From CAG-488 sp051881315 (GTDB lineage Bacteria > Bacillota > Clostridia > Oscillospirales > Acutalibacteraceae): a stretch of DNA of 64,000 bases. The translations under genes and the position numbers were made by a program. The DNA lies in NCBI GenBank assembly GCA_051881315.1, contig JBJEPQ010000063.1, positions 8,033 to 72,032 of the forward strand, written 5' to 3'. Below, piece after piece: positions 1 to 7,376 of this stretch; position 1 is the stretch's first letter, and each line of letters opens with the position of its first letter. Under the pieces are notes generated by a model that saw only the letters and a list, made by a program, of their open reading frames with translations, ran no database searches and was not told where the DNA came from.

Positions 1-89
1 CCGAGGGCAAAGAGGGAACTCTCAGAGAAAAGCTCGAAAAGCTTGACGGAATTGAAATTCTCTCGGTTATCAGAACAGTTAATTATTGA
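1..89 (+). CDS. C-terminal end of an ACT-domain enzyme, probably homoserine dehydrogenase (partial)
   Basis: Only the last 28 codons lie in the window, in the frame that ends with TGA at 87-89. The visible tail reads as the end of an ACT-like regulatory domain (an alpha helix rich in K/E/L followed by a beta strand ending SVIRTVNY). Homoserine dehydrogenases commonly end with a very similar SVIRV strand, and here the next gene is aspartokinase, 19 bases downstream on the same strand, so a hom-lysC operon is the natural reading. The amount of sequence is too small to exclude another ACT protein. Confidence 0.5.
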   Translation, partial: EGKEGTLREKLEKLDGIEILSVIRTVNY

Positions 90-108
90 TAAAGTGGTGA
101 AATAATTT

Positions 109-1317
109 ATGGGACTTATTGTTCAGAAATTCGGCGGCAGCTCGGTCGCCAACACAGAGCGTGTCATGAACGTTGCGAGTATCGTAACCGACACCTACAA
201 GAAGGGAAATGACGTTGTCGTAGTCGTATCCGCACAGGGCGACACAACGGACGACCTCATCGCCAAGGCAAAGGAGATCAGCTCTCACAATTCAAAGAGA
301 GAGATGGATATGCTTATGGCGGCAGGCGAGCAGATTTCAATCGCCCTGCTTGCAATGGCGATCGAGGAGCTCGGATGTCCTGCGATATCGCTTCTCGGCT
401 GGCAGGCAGGCTTCCGCACGGATTCCGTATATTCGGCGGCAAGAATTAAAAAGGTTGAAGCCGACAGAATAAGAACGGAGCTTGACAACAGAAAGATCGT
501 TGTCGTTGCCGGCTTCCAGGGAATCAACAAGTATCAGGATATGACAACCCTCGGCAGAGGCGGCTCCGACACAAGCGCAGTTGCTATTGCGGCGGCTCTC
601 AATGCGGACAGATGCCAGATCTTCACAGATGTTGACGGTGTTTACACCGCCGACCCCCGTAAGGTCAAGGACGCACGCCGACTTGAAGAAATAACATATG
701 ACGAGATGCTTGAGCTTGCAACCCTCGGCGCGCAGGTTCTTAACAACCGTTCGGTTGAAATGGCAAAAAAATATAATGTTGAGCTTGAAGTTATTTCAAG
801 CCTTAACCCGATTCCGGGAACAATCGTAAAGGAGACCACTAAAATGGAAAAAATGTTAGTAAGAGGCGTTACAAAGGATAAGGACGTTTCAAGAATTTCA
901 ATCGTAGGCGTTGAGGACGTTCCGGGAATTGCATTCAAGATCTTTTCTCAGCTTGCAAAGCACAACATAAACGTTGATATCATTCTCCAGTCCGTAGGCC
1001 GTGACGGCACAAAGGACATCGCTTTCACAGTCAGCACAGCTAACGAGGAGGAGGCTGTTGAGTGCGTTAAGGCTCTCCCGTTCATCGGTGATGCAAAGGT
1101 AGTCAGCGACAATACTGTTGCCAAGGTTTCCGTAGTCGGCGCAGGTATGGAGACTCACCCCGGCACAGCTTCAAAGATGTTTGAGGCTCTCTACGGCAAG
1201 GGAATCAACATTCAGATGATCTCCACCAGCGAGATTAAAATTTCCGTCCTCATTGACGAGAATGACGCTGACAAGGCTGTATCTGCCGTTCACGACGCTT
1301 TCTTCGGAAACGATTGA
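109..1317 (+). CDS. lysC: Aspartate kinase (aspartokinase), class with tandem ACT domains
   Basis: Phosphorylates L-aspartate, the first step towards lysine, diaminopimelate, threonine and methionine. The 402-residue length is normal for the monofunctional class. The nucleotide/aspartate-binding start KFGGSSV is at residues 7-13, the LGRGGSDTSA motif near residues 147-157, and two ACT domains fill roughly residues 260-402, so feedback inhibition by lysine and/or threonine is expected. It follows a probable hom tail by 19 bases, suggesting co-transcription. In frame within the gene, AAAGGAG at 828-834 sits nine bases before an ATG at 844. That is the arrangement by which Bacillus subtilis aspartokinase II makes a separate small beta subunit, here residues 246-402. 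Confidence 0.95.
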   Translation: MGLIVQKFGGSSVANTERVMNVASIVTDTYKKGNDVVVVVSAQGDTTDDLIAKAKEISSHNSKREMDMLMAAGEQISIALLAMAIEELGCPAISLLGWQAGFRTDSVYSAARIKKVEADRIRTELDNRKIVVVAGFQGINKYQDMTTLGRGGSDTSAVAIAAALNADRCQIFTDVDGVYTADPRKVKDARRLEEITYDEMLELATLGAQVLNNRSVEMAKKYNVELEVISSLNPIPGTIVKETTKMEKMLVRGVTKDKDVSRISIVGVEDVPGIAFKIFSQLAKHNINVDIILQSVGRDGTKDIAFTVSTANEEEAVECVKALPFIGDAKVVSDNTVAKVSVVGAGMETHPGTASKMFEALYGKGINIQMISTSEIKISVLIDENDADKAVSAVHDAFFGND

Positions 1318-1830
1318 TGATAGACTTTAGACGATAATGTTTAAAATCTGATGAAACTATACAAGGCTTCCCCTTGAGGGGAAGCTCCGCCGAAGGCGGC
1401 GAATTAGATTTTAGATTTTAGACATTAGACGTTAGACGATAAAATCTTAAGTTAGCAGAGACCATTTCAGCCTCCCCTTGTTGCAAGGGGAGGTGTCGCA
1501 TTTATGCGACGGAGGGGATAAGTGCAGACTAAGAATACATTAGCTTTTTATCAATCCCTCAGTCACGACCTGCGGTCGTGCCAGCTCCCTTTACACAATG
1601 GAGCCGAAAGGTTTGATGAAGCTTTTCAAGGCTTCCCCTTGAGGGGAAGCTCCGCCGCAGGCGGTGATGAGGTGGAGCAAGTCTGATGAAATTCAATTTC
1701 TGCTTGATTTTTTACATTCTAACACCTCATCCGCCTCGTTCCTCGGCACCTTCCCCTCAAGGGGAAGGCAAAAAAGACGTTAGACTTTAGATATTAGACC
1801 TTAGACGATAAAGTTATAAATCTTGCTGAT
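1318..1830. repeat. Intergenic repeat block: TTAGAC tandems and GC-rich hairpins
   Basis: No gene is visible. Short tandem units of the type TTAGAC plus two or three bases occur at 1323-1337, 1404-1443 and 1783-1813. Hairpins GCTTCCCC-TTGA-GGGGAAGC lie at 1366-1385 and 1631-1650, each followed by CCGCC-NNN-GGCGG (1387-1399, 1652-1664). A related hairpin (CCTTCCCC-TCAA-GGGGAAGG) is at 1749-1768, and CCTCCCCTTG-TTG-CAAGGGGAGG is at 1471-1493. A CACGACC-TGC-GGTCGTG stem is near 1566-1582. Part of the block (1421-1487) recurs almost unchanged at 5191-5258. This looks like nested copies of small non-coding (MITE- or REP-like) elements. The first hairpin may also end lysC transcription. Confidence 0.8.
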
Positions 1831-1863
1831 GTTTTTATAAGAAAAAATTTTTTCAAAAAACTA

Positions 1864-1892
1864 TTGACAACCGATTTTTTCGGTAGTATAAT
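1864..1892 (+). promoter_or_regulatory. Sigma-A-type promoter of the trp T-box transcript
   Basis: TTGACA at 1864-1869 and TATAAT at 1887-1892 with a 17-base spacer, both perfect consensus. It lies directly upstream of the T-box leader. Confidence 0.85.
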
Positions 1893-1894
1893 GC

Positions 1895-2185
1895 GTCTAA
1901 ACCGATGAGAAAGAGTGAGTAGATCTTAACACTGTTCTCTCAGAGAGCCGCAGGCGGTGGGATTGCGGCAGAAGAAGATTTGATTGAATGGACTTTCGAG
2001 GGCGAGCGGAAACAAGGCTTTTGCTTTGGAGTATGTGAGACGGAGAAGACTCTTCGTGAACAAAGGTCAGCGTATGGAAGTACGTCAGAGAGGGCGTGGA
2101 AACACGTCAAGCGGGGTGGCACCGCAGGATATGATTTTTATTCCTGTCCCGGCAAGTTATTTGCCGTGGCAGGATTTTTATTTTT
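1895..2185 (+). promoter_or_regulatory. T-box leader, tryptophan specific (specifier TGG)
   Basis: The T-box core TGGCACCGC is at 2117-2125, preceded by the usual G-rich run. It is followed by an intrinsic terminator whose arms are 2142-2155 and 2161-2174, with a T-rich tract at 2175-2185. Stem I holds a GTGGGATTGCGG segment (about 1957-1968) that fits the distal AG-bulge/GNUG region. The specifier bulge GAA-TGG-AC places a tryptophan codon at 1989-1991. T-box RNAs bind uncharged tRNA and then antiterminate, so the downstream transporter should be switched on by tryptophan starvation. Specifier assignment rests on the conserved context and was not folded by computer. Confidence 0.88.
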
Positions 2186-2310
2186 CGGGAGGTTTTCGTT
2201 ATGTTCTTGTTCACAAAGCTTTGGCGCAGGCGCGCCGATGTAAATTTTATTATCAAAGAAAACAAAAGCTAATATAATAACTGTGAAATAACGAAAGGTT
2301 GGTATTTATT

Positions 2311-3357
2311 ATGAAAAAAATTATTGCTCTTGCGCTCAGCGCACTCTTCATTCTCGGAACACTTACAGCTTGCGGTTCAAAGACCGCCGATAACGGAAAA
2401 TCTTCCGCAAAGGTCTACAATATCGGCATCTGCAACTATGTTGACGATGCTTCACTCAATCAGATTGTTGACAATATCAAGTCTCAGCTTGCCGCAATCG
2501 GCAAGGAAAAGGGCGTTGAGTTCCGTATCAGCTATGACAACTGCAACGCAGATTCAAACGTTCTGAATCAGATCATTTCAAACTTTATCGCCGATGACGT
2601 TGATCTCATGGTCGGTGTTGCAACTCCCGTTGCAATGGCTATGCAGACAGCAACGGAGGGCAAGAACATTCCCGTTGTTTTCTCTGCTGTAACCGATCCC
2701 GTTTCCGCAAAGCTTGTTGATTCTCTTGAAGCTCCCGGCAGCAACATCACGGGTACTTCCGATTACCTCAACACAAACGCTATTATGGACATCATGTTTG
2801 AGACGGATAAGGATATCAAAAAGGTCGGTCTTCTCTATGATGTAGGTCAGGATTCTTCAACTACCGCTATCAAGGATGCAAAGGCATATCTCGACAAGAA
2901 GGGCATTGCCTATGTTGAGCGCACGGGAACAACAGCAGACGAAGTAACTCTTGCGGCTCAGGCTCTTGTTACAGACGGTGTTGACGCAGTATTCACTCCG
3001 ACCGATAACACGATAATGAAATCCGAGCTTGCAATCTATGAGATCTTCGCAAAGGCAGGTATTCCCCACTATGCAGGCGCCGACTCCTTTGCACTCAACG
3101 GTGCTTTCCTCGGCTTCGGTGTTGATTACATCAACCTCGGTAAGGAAACGGCGAATATGGTAGCCGAAATCCTCCTTGACGGCAAAAATCCTGCCGAAAC
3201 ACCGGTCCGCACCTTTGACAACGGTACTGCAACAATCAATACCGATATCTGCGCTCAGCTCGGTCTGAACTATGACGATATCGCCGCAAAGATCGCACCT
3301 CATTGCACAAAGGTAGAAAAGATCACGACCGCTGAAACATTTGACGGTCAGAAATAA
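2311..3357 (+). CDS. trpX: ABC transporter substrate-binding lipoprotein, TrpX family
   Basis: Extracytoplasmic solute receptor for an importer. The signal peptide ends in a lipobox with lipid-attachment Cys at residue 21 (LTAC), followed by a two-lobe periplasmic-binding fold of the ABC_sub_bind family (NIGICNYVDDASLNQIV at the start; VFSAVTDPV and the GLLYDVG strand inside). ATG 2311 is chosen over an upstream in-frame TTG at 2299 because GAAAGG lies just before and the signal peptide then starts properly (MKKII). The mature protein has the usual length of about 330 residues. It is the first gene of a receptor-permease-ATPase operon under the Trp T-box, which makes tryptophan the likely ligand. 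The ligand is inferred from the leader, not from binding residues. Confidence 0.88.
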   Translation: MKKIIALALSALFILGTLTACGSKTADNGKSSAKVYNIGICNYVDDASLNQIVDNIKSQLAAIGKEKGVEFRISYDNCNADSNVLNQIISNFIADDVDLMVGVATPVAMAMQTATEGKNIPVVFSAVTDPVSAKLVDSLEAPGSNITGTSDYLNTNAIMDIMFETDKDIKKVGLLYDVGQDSSTTAIKDAKAYLDKKGIAYVERTGTTADEVTLAAQALVTDGVDAVFTPTDNTIMKSELAIYEIFAKAGIPHYAGADSFALNGAFLGFGVDYINLGKETANMVAEILLDGKNPAETPVRTFDNGTATINTDICAQLGLNYDDIAAKIAPHCTKVEKITTAETFDGQK

Positions 3358-3375
3358 ACCGAAAGGAACTTCAAT

Positions 3376-4308
3376 ATGTCGCTGGGTTCTGTTTTAACAC
3401 TTTTACAAACCGCCTCGGAGCTGGGACTTATCAGTGCGCTGACTGTTCTTGCACTCTATCTCAGCTATTCGATGCTCAATGTATGCGACTTATCAACCGA
3501 CGGCTGCTTCACTCTTGGGGCAACCGTCGGTGCCGTCGTTACAATATCGGGGCACCCGTTTCTTGCGATACCTGCCGCTATGGCAGCAGGCATTACTTCG
3601 GGCTTTATAACCGCATTTTTGCAAACGAAAATGGGCGTCAACAGCCTGTTGGCAGGTATAATAGTCAACACGGCTCTGTATTCCGTCAATATTGCCGTGA
3701 TGGGCAACTCGTCCATACTCAATATGAACAAGTGCGAAACCGTGTTCACCAAGATGCTTGCCGTTGTCAAAAACACTCCGTTTATGGAGCAGTATAAGCT
3801 GATCGTTGCGGCAATAGCGGTTATCGCCGTCGGAGTTTTGCTGGCTCTTTTCCTGAGAACGAAGCTCGGCCTTGCGATCCGTGCAACGGGTAACAATCCC
3901 GATATGGTGCGCTCATCGTCGATCAATCCCGTTTTCACAACGATAGTCGGTCTCTGCATTGCAAACTCGTTCACGGCTCTTTCGGGCTGTCTGCTTGCCC
4001 AGTCGCAGAAATCGGTCAATATTGATATCGGTACGGGTATGGTTACGATCGCACTCGCCTCTCTGCTTATAGGAAATGTGTTCCTCGGCAGAAGAAAAAT
4101 TCCGCTTCAGATTGTCGGAATGGTGCTCGGCGCATTTGTGTTCCGCCTTGTTTACACGGTCGCCCTGAGATTTGATATGCCGGCATTTATGCTGAAATTT
4201 GTATCCTCGGTAATCGTCATTGCGGCAATCTCGATTCCTTATCTCAAGAGCAAATTCCCTCTTTTCAAGCGCAGACTTGAACAGCGTTTCGGAAGGAGGA
4301 CTGCGTGA
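3376..4308 (+). CDS. trpY: ABC transporter permease, TrpY-like (branched-chain/BPD_transp_2 type)
   Basis: Membrane subunit of the importer encoded with the preceding receptor and the following ATPase. The 310-residue protein is almost wholly hydrophobic, with about eight or nine membrane segments. It contains the cytoplasmic LGLAIRATGNNPDMVR segment near residues 165-180, typical of the family in which permeases resemble LivH/RbsC. It starts 18 bases after trpX and overlaps the next gene by one base if that gene starts at ATG 4308. It is regulated together with trpX by the T-box. Confidence 0.88.
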   Translation: MSLGSVLTLLQTASELGLISALTVLALYLSYSMLNVCDLSTDGCFTLGATVGAVVTISGHPFLAIPAAMAAGITSGFITAFLQTKMGVNSLLAGIIVNTALYSVNIAVMGNSSILNMNKCETVFTKMLAVVKNTPFMEQYKLIVAAIAVIAVGVLLALFLRTKLGLAIRATGNNPDMVRSSSINPVFTTIVGLCIANSFTALSGCLLAQSQKSVNIDIGTGMVTIALASLLIGNVFLGRRKIPLQIVGMVLGAFVFRLVYTVALRFDMPAFMLKFVSSVIVIAAISIPYLKSKFPLFKRRLEQRFGRRTA

Positions 4309-5093
4309 TGCTGAATATTTCGCATATTTCAAAGACCTTTAATCCCGGAACAACGGACGCAAAAAAGGCGCTTGACGACCTTTCGATTGACGTCAACAAG
4401 GGAGATTTTATAACTGTTATCGGAGCAAACGGTGCAGGCAAATCCACGCTGTTTAACGCTATTGCAGGCAGTTTTATAACGGACAGCGGCAAAATTGAGC
4501 TGAACGGCAAGGACATCTCTCTTATGCCGGAACACAAGAGAGCGAAGAAGATCGGCAGACTTTTCCAGGATCCTATGCGCGGAAGCGCACCCGGTATGAC
4601 AGTCGAAGAAAATCTCGCTCTTGCGGCAGGCAGGGGTGGCTGGCTCAGCCATGTTTCAAAGGCGGACAAAAAAGCGTTCCGTGAGCGTGTTGCAATGCTC
4701 GACATGGGACTGGAAAACAGAATGAATCAACCTGTCGGACTGCTTTCGGGCGGACAGCGGCAGGCTCTGACGCTTATGATGGCAACGTTCGATCCTCCGG
4801 AACTGCTCCTGCTTGACGAGCATACGGCGGCTCTCGATCCTGCGACAGCGGAAAAGGTGCTCTCGCTGACCGAGACTATTGTTGCGGAAAACAAGCTGAC
4901 CTGTATGATGATAACTCACAATATGCAGTCGGCGCTTGACCTCGGCAACCGAACGATAATGATGAACGAGGGCAGGATAATTATGGACGCCTCGGGCGAG
5001 GAAAGAAAATCGCTGACGGTCGCCGACCTGCTTATGAAGTTCAGAGAAGCCGCCGGCAAGGACCTCAACAACGACAGAATGTTGCTGATATAA
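4308..5093 (+). CDS. trpZ: ABC transporter ATP-binding protein, TrpZ-like
   Basis: ATPase that powers the TrpXY importer. Walker A GANGAGKS is at residues 39-46, the signature LSGGQ near 144-148, and Walker B LLLLDE with the catalytic Glu near 163-168. The D-loop (AALDP) and H-loop (ITHN) follow. ATG 4308 overlaps the trpY stop (TGATG) and is preceded at seven bases by the strong site GGAAGGAGGA; an upstream GTG at 4305 is possible but less likely. Length (261) is typical. The operon ends with a hairpin at 5134-5163. Confidence 0.9.
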   Translation: MLNISHISKTFNPGTTDAKKALDDLSIDVNKGDFITVIGANGAGKSTLFNAIAGSFITDSGKIELNGKDISLMPEHKRAKKIGRLFQDPMRGSAPGMTVEENLALAAGRGGWLSHVSKADKKAFRERVAMLDMGLENRMNQPVGLLSGGQRQALTLMMATFDPPELLLLDEHTAALDPATAEKVLSLTETIVAENKLTCMMITHNMQSALDLGNRTIMMNEGRIIMDASGEERKSLTVADLLMKFREAAGKDLNNDRMLLI

Positions 5094-5129
5094 ATAACAA
5101 AACCTTAGCAGACATAAAGATATTTACAA

Positions 5130-5168
5130 ACAACTGCAAGCCGTCCGAAAGGATAGCTTGCAGTTTTT
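5130..5168 (+). terminator. Intrinsic terminator of trpXYZ
   Basis: Perfect stem CTGCAAGC (5134-5141) with GCTTGCAG (5156-5163), extended by A-T pairs, followed by TTTTT. Confidence 0.8.
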
Positions 5169-5360
5169 AGATATTAGACATTAGATTTTAGATATTAGAC
5201 GTTAGACGATAAAAATCTAAAGTTAGCAGAGACCATTTCAGCCTCCCCTTGTTGCAAGGTAGCCGAAAAAATTCATCAAAATTTAAAATGATACGGTCTA
5301 AAATCTAACATCTACTGTCTACCGTCTGATTTGGGGAAGGTAAAAAAGACATTAGATTTT
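5166..5360. repeat. Second intergenic repeat block, partial copy of 1404-1490
   Basis: Begins with five tandem TTAGA-type units (5167-5212). Positions 5191-5258 match 1421-1487 with only a few differences, including the segment GTTAGCAGAGACCATTTCAG. The copy breaks off inside the CCTCCCCTTG-TTG-CAAGG hairpin (5242-5259), so its 3' arm is missing. A further TTAGATTTTA unit is at 5352-5361. No gene is visible. Confidence 0.75.
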
Positions 5361-5372
5361 AAAATATTCATA

Positions 5373-5588
5373 TCAGAATTTATTTTTTATATCACTCAGA
5401 CCGAGGATATAATCAGACGTAACATTGTAATACATGGAAAGGGTGACAAGATGCTCTATCGGCAGGCTCCTTTTGCCGTTTTCGTACATTCCGTAAGCCT
5501 GCGAGGAAATTTTCAAAATCTTTGCGACATCTTCCTGCCGCAAGTCATTGTCTATTCTCAAATCAAAAAGTCTTTTTCTATAATCCAT
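5373..5588 (-). CDS. Small Xre/Cro-type DNA-binding regulator
   Basis: A 71-residue protein consisting of one HTH_3 domain (about residues 5-60): RQEDVAKILKISSQAYGMYENGKR is the recognition region and the C-terminal helix YYNVTSDYILGLSD is typical of phage-repressor-like Xre proteins. The start at 5588 is preferred over the in-frame ATG at 5600 because GGTGA lies six bases upstream of it. It is divergent from a secreted-protein gene, and the shared upstream region holds three copies of an 11-bp palindrome (5624-5634, 5654-5664, 5685-5695), so it probably represses that gene and perhaps itself. It has no sensor domain, so the signal is unknown. Confidence 0.85.
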   Translation of the reverse strand: MDYRKRLFDLRIDNDLRQEDVAKILKISSQAYGMYENGKRSLPIEHLVTLSMYYNVTSDYILGLSDIKNKF

Positions 5589-5623
5589 AAATATCACCAT
5601 ATTATTATTTACGAAAATAATAC

Positions 5624-5695
5624 AACAATTTGTTTGATTTTCTGTTGACGTGAAACAATTTGTTTTGTATAATTTAATTCACGGAACAAATTGTT
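5624..5695. promoter_or_regulatory. Three-operator promoter between Xre regulator and lipoprotein gene
   Basis: Perfect dyads AACAA-W-TTGTT occur at 5624-5634, 5654-5664 and 5685-5695, with centres 30 and 31 bp apart, about three helical turns. A plus-strand promoter, TTGACG at 5645-5650 and TATAAT at 5668-5673 (17-base spacer), has the middle dyad lying exactly between -35 and -10. Occupancy of that site should block RNA polymerase. Assignment to the adjacent Xre protein is inference from position. Confidence 0.75.
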
Positions 5696-5727
5696 TCATG
5701 ACTTTTTTGAATAAAGAGGAGATATTT

Positions 5728-6236
5728 ATGGTTAAAAATTTATTTCAATTTTTGTGGCATTAGCTGTTTCTATTATCGGACTGAGCGTTTTGTTCAGCAG
5801 TTGTTCATCTGACGACACGGACGTTTATGCCGAGGAAACAGCCGCAACAACCGAACAGACAAGCAATGACGAAAGCATTATTACTTCCGATTCGGACAAA
5901 AGTGAATTATTCACGTCTGAGATTTCAACGGTTACTTCAGCCTTAGCCGAAAAGACCACAGCAAAAACAACCGAAAACAAGTCAACAACAAAGAAGACTT
6001 CCACAACTCAAAAGACTTCTACAACTCAAAAACCTTCAACGACAAAAAAGACCACAACGACAAAACGCACGACTACGGAAAGCGAGGATATACCTGACAC
6101 AAATATGGTATGGATCTCCAAACACGGCAAGAGATATCACAGCAGTCCGAGCTGCAGCAATATGAAAAATCCAAGCCATGTCAGCCGCTCTACCGCAGAA
6201 AGCATGGGCTTGACGCCTTGCGCTAAGTGTTGGTAA
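5728..6236 (+). pseudogene. Thr/Lys-rich secreted lipoprotein with C-terminal Cys motif, frameshifted in the signal peptide
   Basis: ATG 5728 has a strong ribosome site (AGAGGAGA) but its frame hits TAG at 5761. One extra A in the run of five A at 5734-5738 would restore a signal peptide (MVKKFISIFVALAVSIIGL, then a lipobox-like FSSC) in frame with the long open frame running to 6236. As read, that frame could begin only at GTG 5754 without a ribosome site. The mature part is a low-complexity linker of TT, KK, TQK and TTK units, followed by a C-terminal module KRYHSSPSCSNM...GLTPCAKCW with three Cys and one His, seen on other clostridial surface proteins and nucleases. Frameshift could be real, phase variable, or a sequencing slip. 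Confidence 0.7.
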
Positions 6237-6287
6237 ACTGAAATAAGGGCTGTCGCTTTTGCGGCAGCCCTTTCCAAATAAACTCGT

Positions 6288-7376
6288 TTATTTTTTCTTG
6301 ATTCCGAACACTCTGAACAGGGGCAGGCAGGAGGAGAAAAATGTCTTGTACGCTTCGCAGTGTGCGTCGTCAAGACGCTGACGCTTGCAGCCGCCGCCTC
6401 TGCAAAGAGGAAAGTATTTACAGCTCCTGCATTTCGGATCAATTTTAAGGCTTTCGGTAATAAACCGTCTTGCCTTTTCGCTTTCCGCCATTGCTTTCAG
6501 CTCGGTTTCGTTGATATTGCCGAGGCGCCATTCGTCGGTGCAGTAGAAATCGCAGGGGTAAACATTTCCGTTGCCCTCAACAACAAACTGATGGGTGCAG
6601 TGACCGCACATTCCGCACTGTTCGGGCGGCTGACCGAGATACATTCTGACAAGGTTGTCAAAGTAGCGTATGCTCATATAATTGCCCCGAACGAAGTCCT
6701 TGACATACAGATTAAAAATGCGAATGAGAAAGTCGGCATACTGCCCGTCCGTCATATACATTTCGCCCTCGGAGCTGTCGCCGAAAGGCCGCAGACAAGG
6801 GATAAACTGCAAATATCGGAAGCCTTTTTCTCTGAAACACTTGTATATGCGCTCGGCATTTTCGGCGCAGTAGCCTGTCAGCACGGTAAGGATATTAAAT
6901 TCCGTACCGTGTTTTTTCATCGTGTTAGCCGCATGGAGAATTTTGAAATACGGATTTTCACCCTCAGCGTCAACCCGAAAACGGTTGCCCTCAAAATCTC
7001 CGTCAAGGCTGAGACCGACAAGAAATTCATTCCTTGTGAAAAATTCCGCCCACTCATCGTCGATCAGAGTTCCGTTGGTTTGCAGACCGTAAAAAATCCG
7101 GGAATTTTTTCGGTTAAGTTTTTTGACCGTTTCGGTGAATTTTTCAAAATACTCTCTGCCTGCAAGCAAAGGCTCGCCGCCCTGAAAGGCAAAGGAAATG
7201 CTGTCGCCGTCGGCAAAATCAAGCGCCGATCTGATGAGCTTTTCCGCCGTGTCTCCGTTCATTATGCCGAAGCTGAAATCCTCACGTCCCGACGCTACAT
7301 CGCAGTAAAAGCAGTATTTGCACCTGAGATTGCACAGGCTGGAGGCAGGCTTAATCATTATCGAAAGCGGCGGCAT
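6288..7376 (-). CDS. Anaerobic sulfatase-maturating enzyme (radical SAM/SPASM)
   Basis: Converts the active-site Cys (or Ser) of sulfatases to formylglycine without oxygen. The radical-SAM cluster motif CNLRCKYC uses Cys15, Cys19 and Cys22. The GGEPLL motif follows near residue 65, and the C-terminal SPASM region (about 255-350) carries the Cys sets CGMCGHC, CDFYC, CRSCKYFPLC and GGGC that hold two extra Fe-S clusters. Its ATG overlaps the TAA of the sulfatase gene by one base (TAATG), so the two are translationally coupled and the sulfatase is the obvious substrate. Length 362 is slightly short but complete for the family. Confidence 0.92.
   Translation of the reverse strand: MPPLSIMIKPASSLCNLRCKYCFYCDVASGREDFSFGIMNGDTAEKLIRSALDFADGDSISFAFQGGEPLLAGREYFEKFTETVKKLNRKNSRIFYGLQTNGTLIDDEWAEFFTRNEFLVGLSLDGDFEGNRFRVDAEGENPYFKILHAANTMKKHGTEFNILTVLTGYCAENAERIYKCFREKGFRYLQFIPCLRPFGDSSEGEMYMTDGQYADFLIRIFNLYVKDFVRGNYMSIRYFDNLVRMYLGQPPEQCGMCGHCTHQFVVEGNGNVYPCDFYCTDEWRLGNINETELKAMAESEKARRFITESLKIDPKCRSCKYFPLCRGGGCKRQRLDDAHCEAYKTFFSSCLPLFRVFGIKKK

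Noticed and set aside
1404..1443. Possible CRISPR array in the TTAGAC tandem units
   Set aside because: Units are only 7-9 bases, have no spacers of constant size, and no cas genes are in the window.
1980..2277. Open frames of 87-97 codons over the T-box leader
   Set aside because: They lie wholly in the structured leader, cover both the specifier and the terminator, and have no protein-like features.
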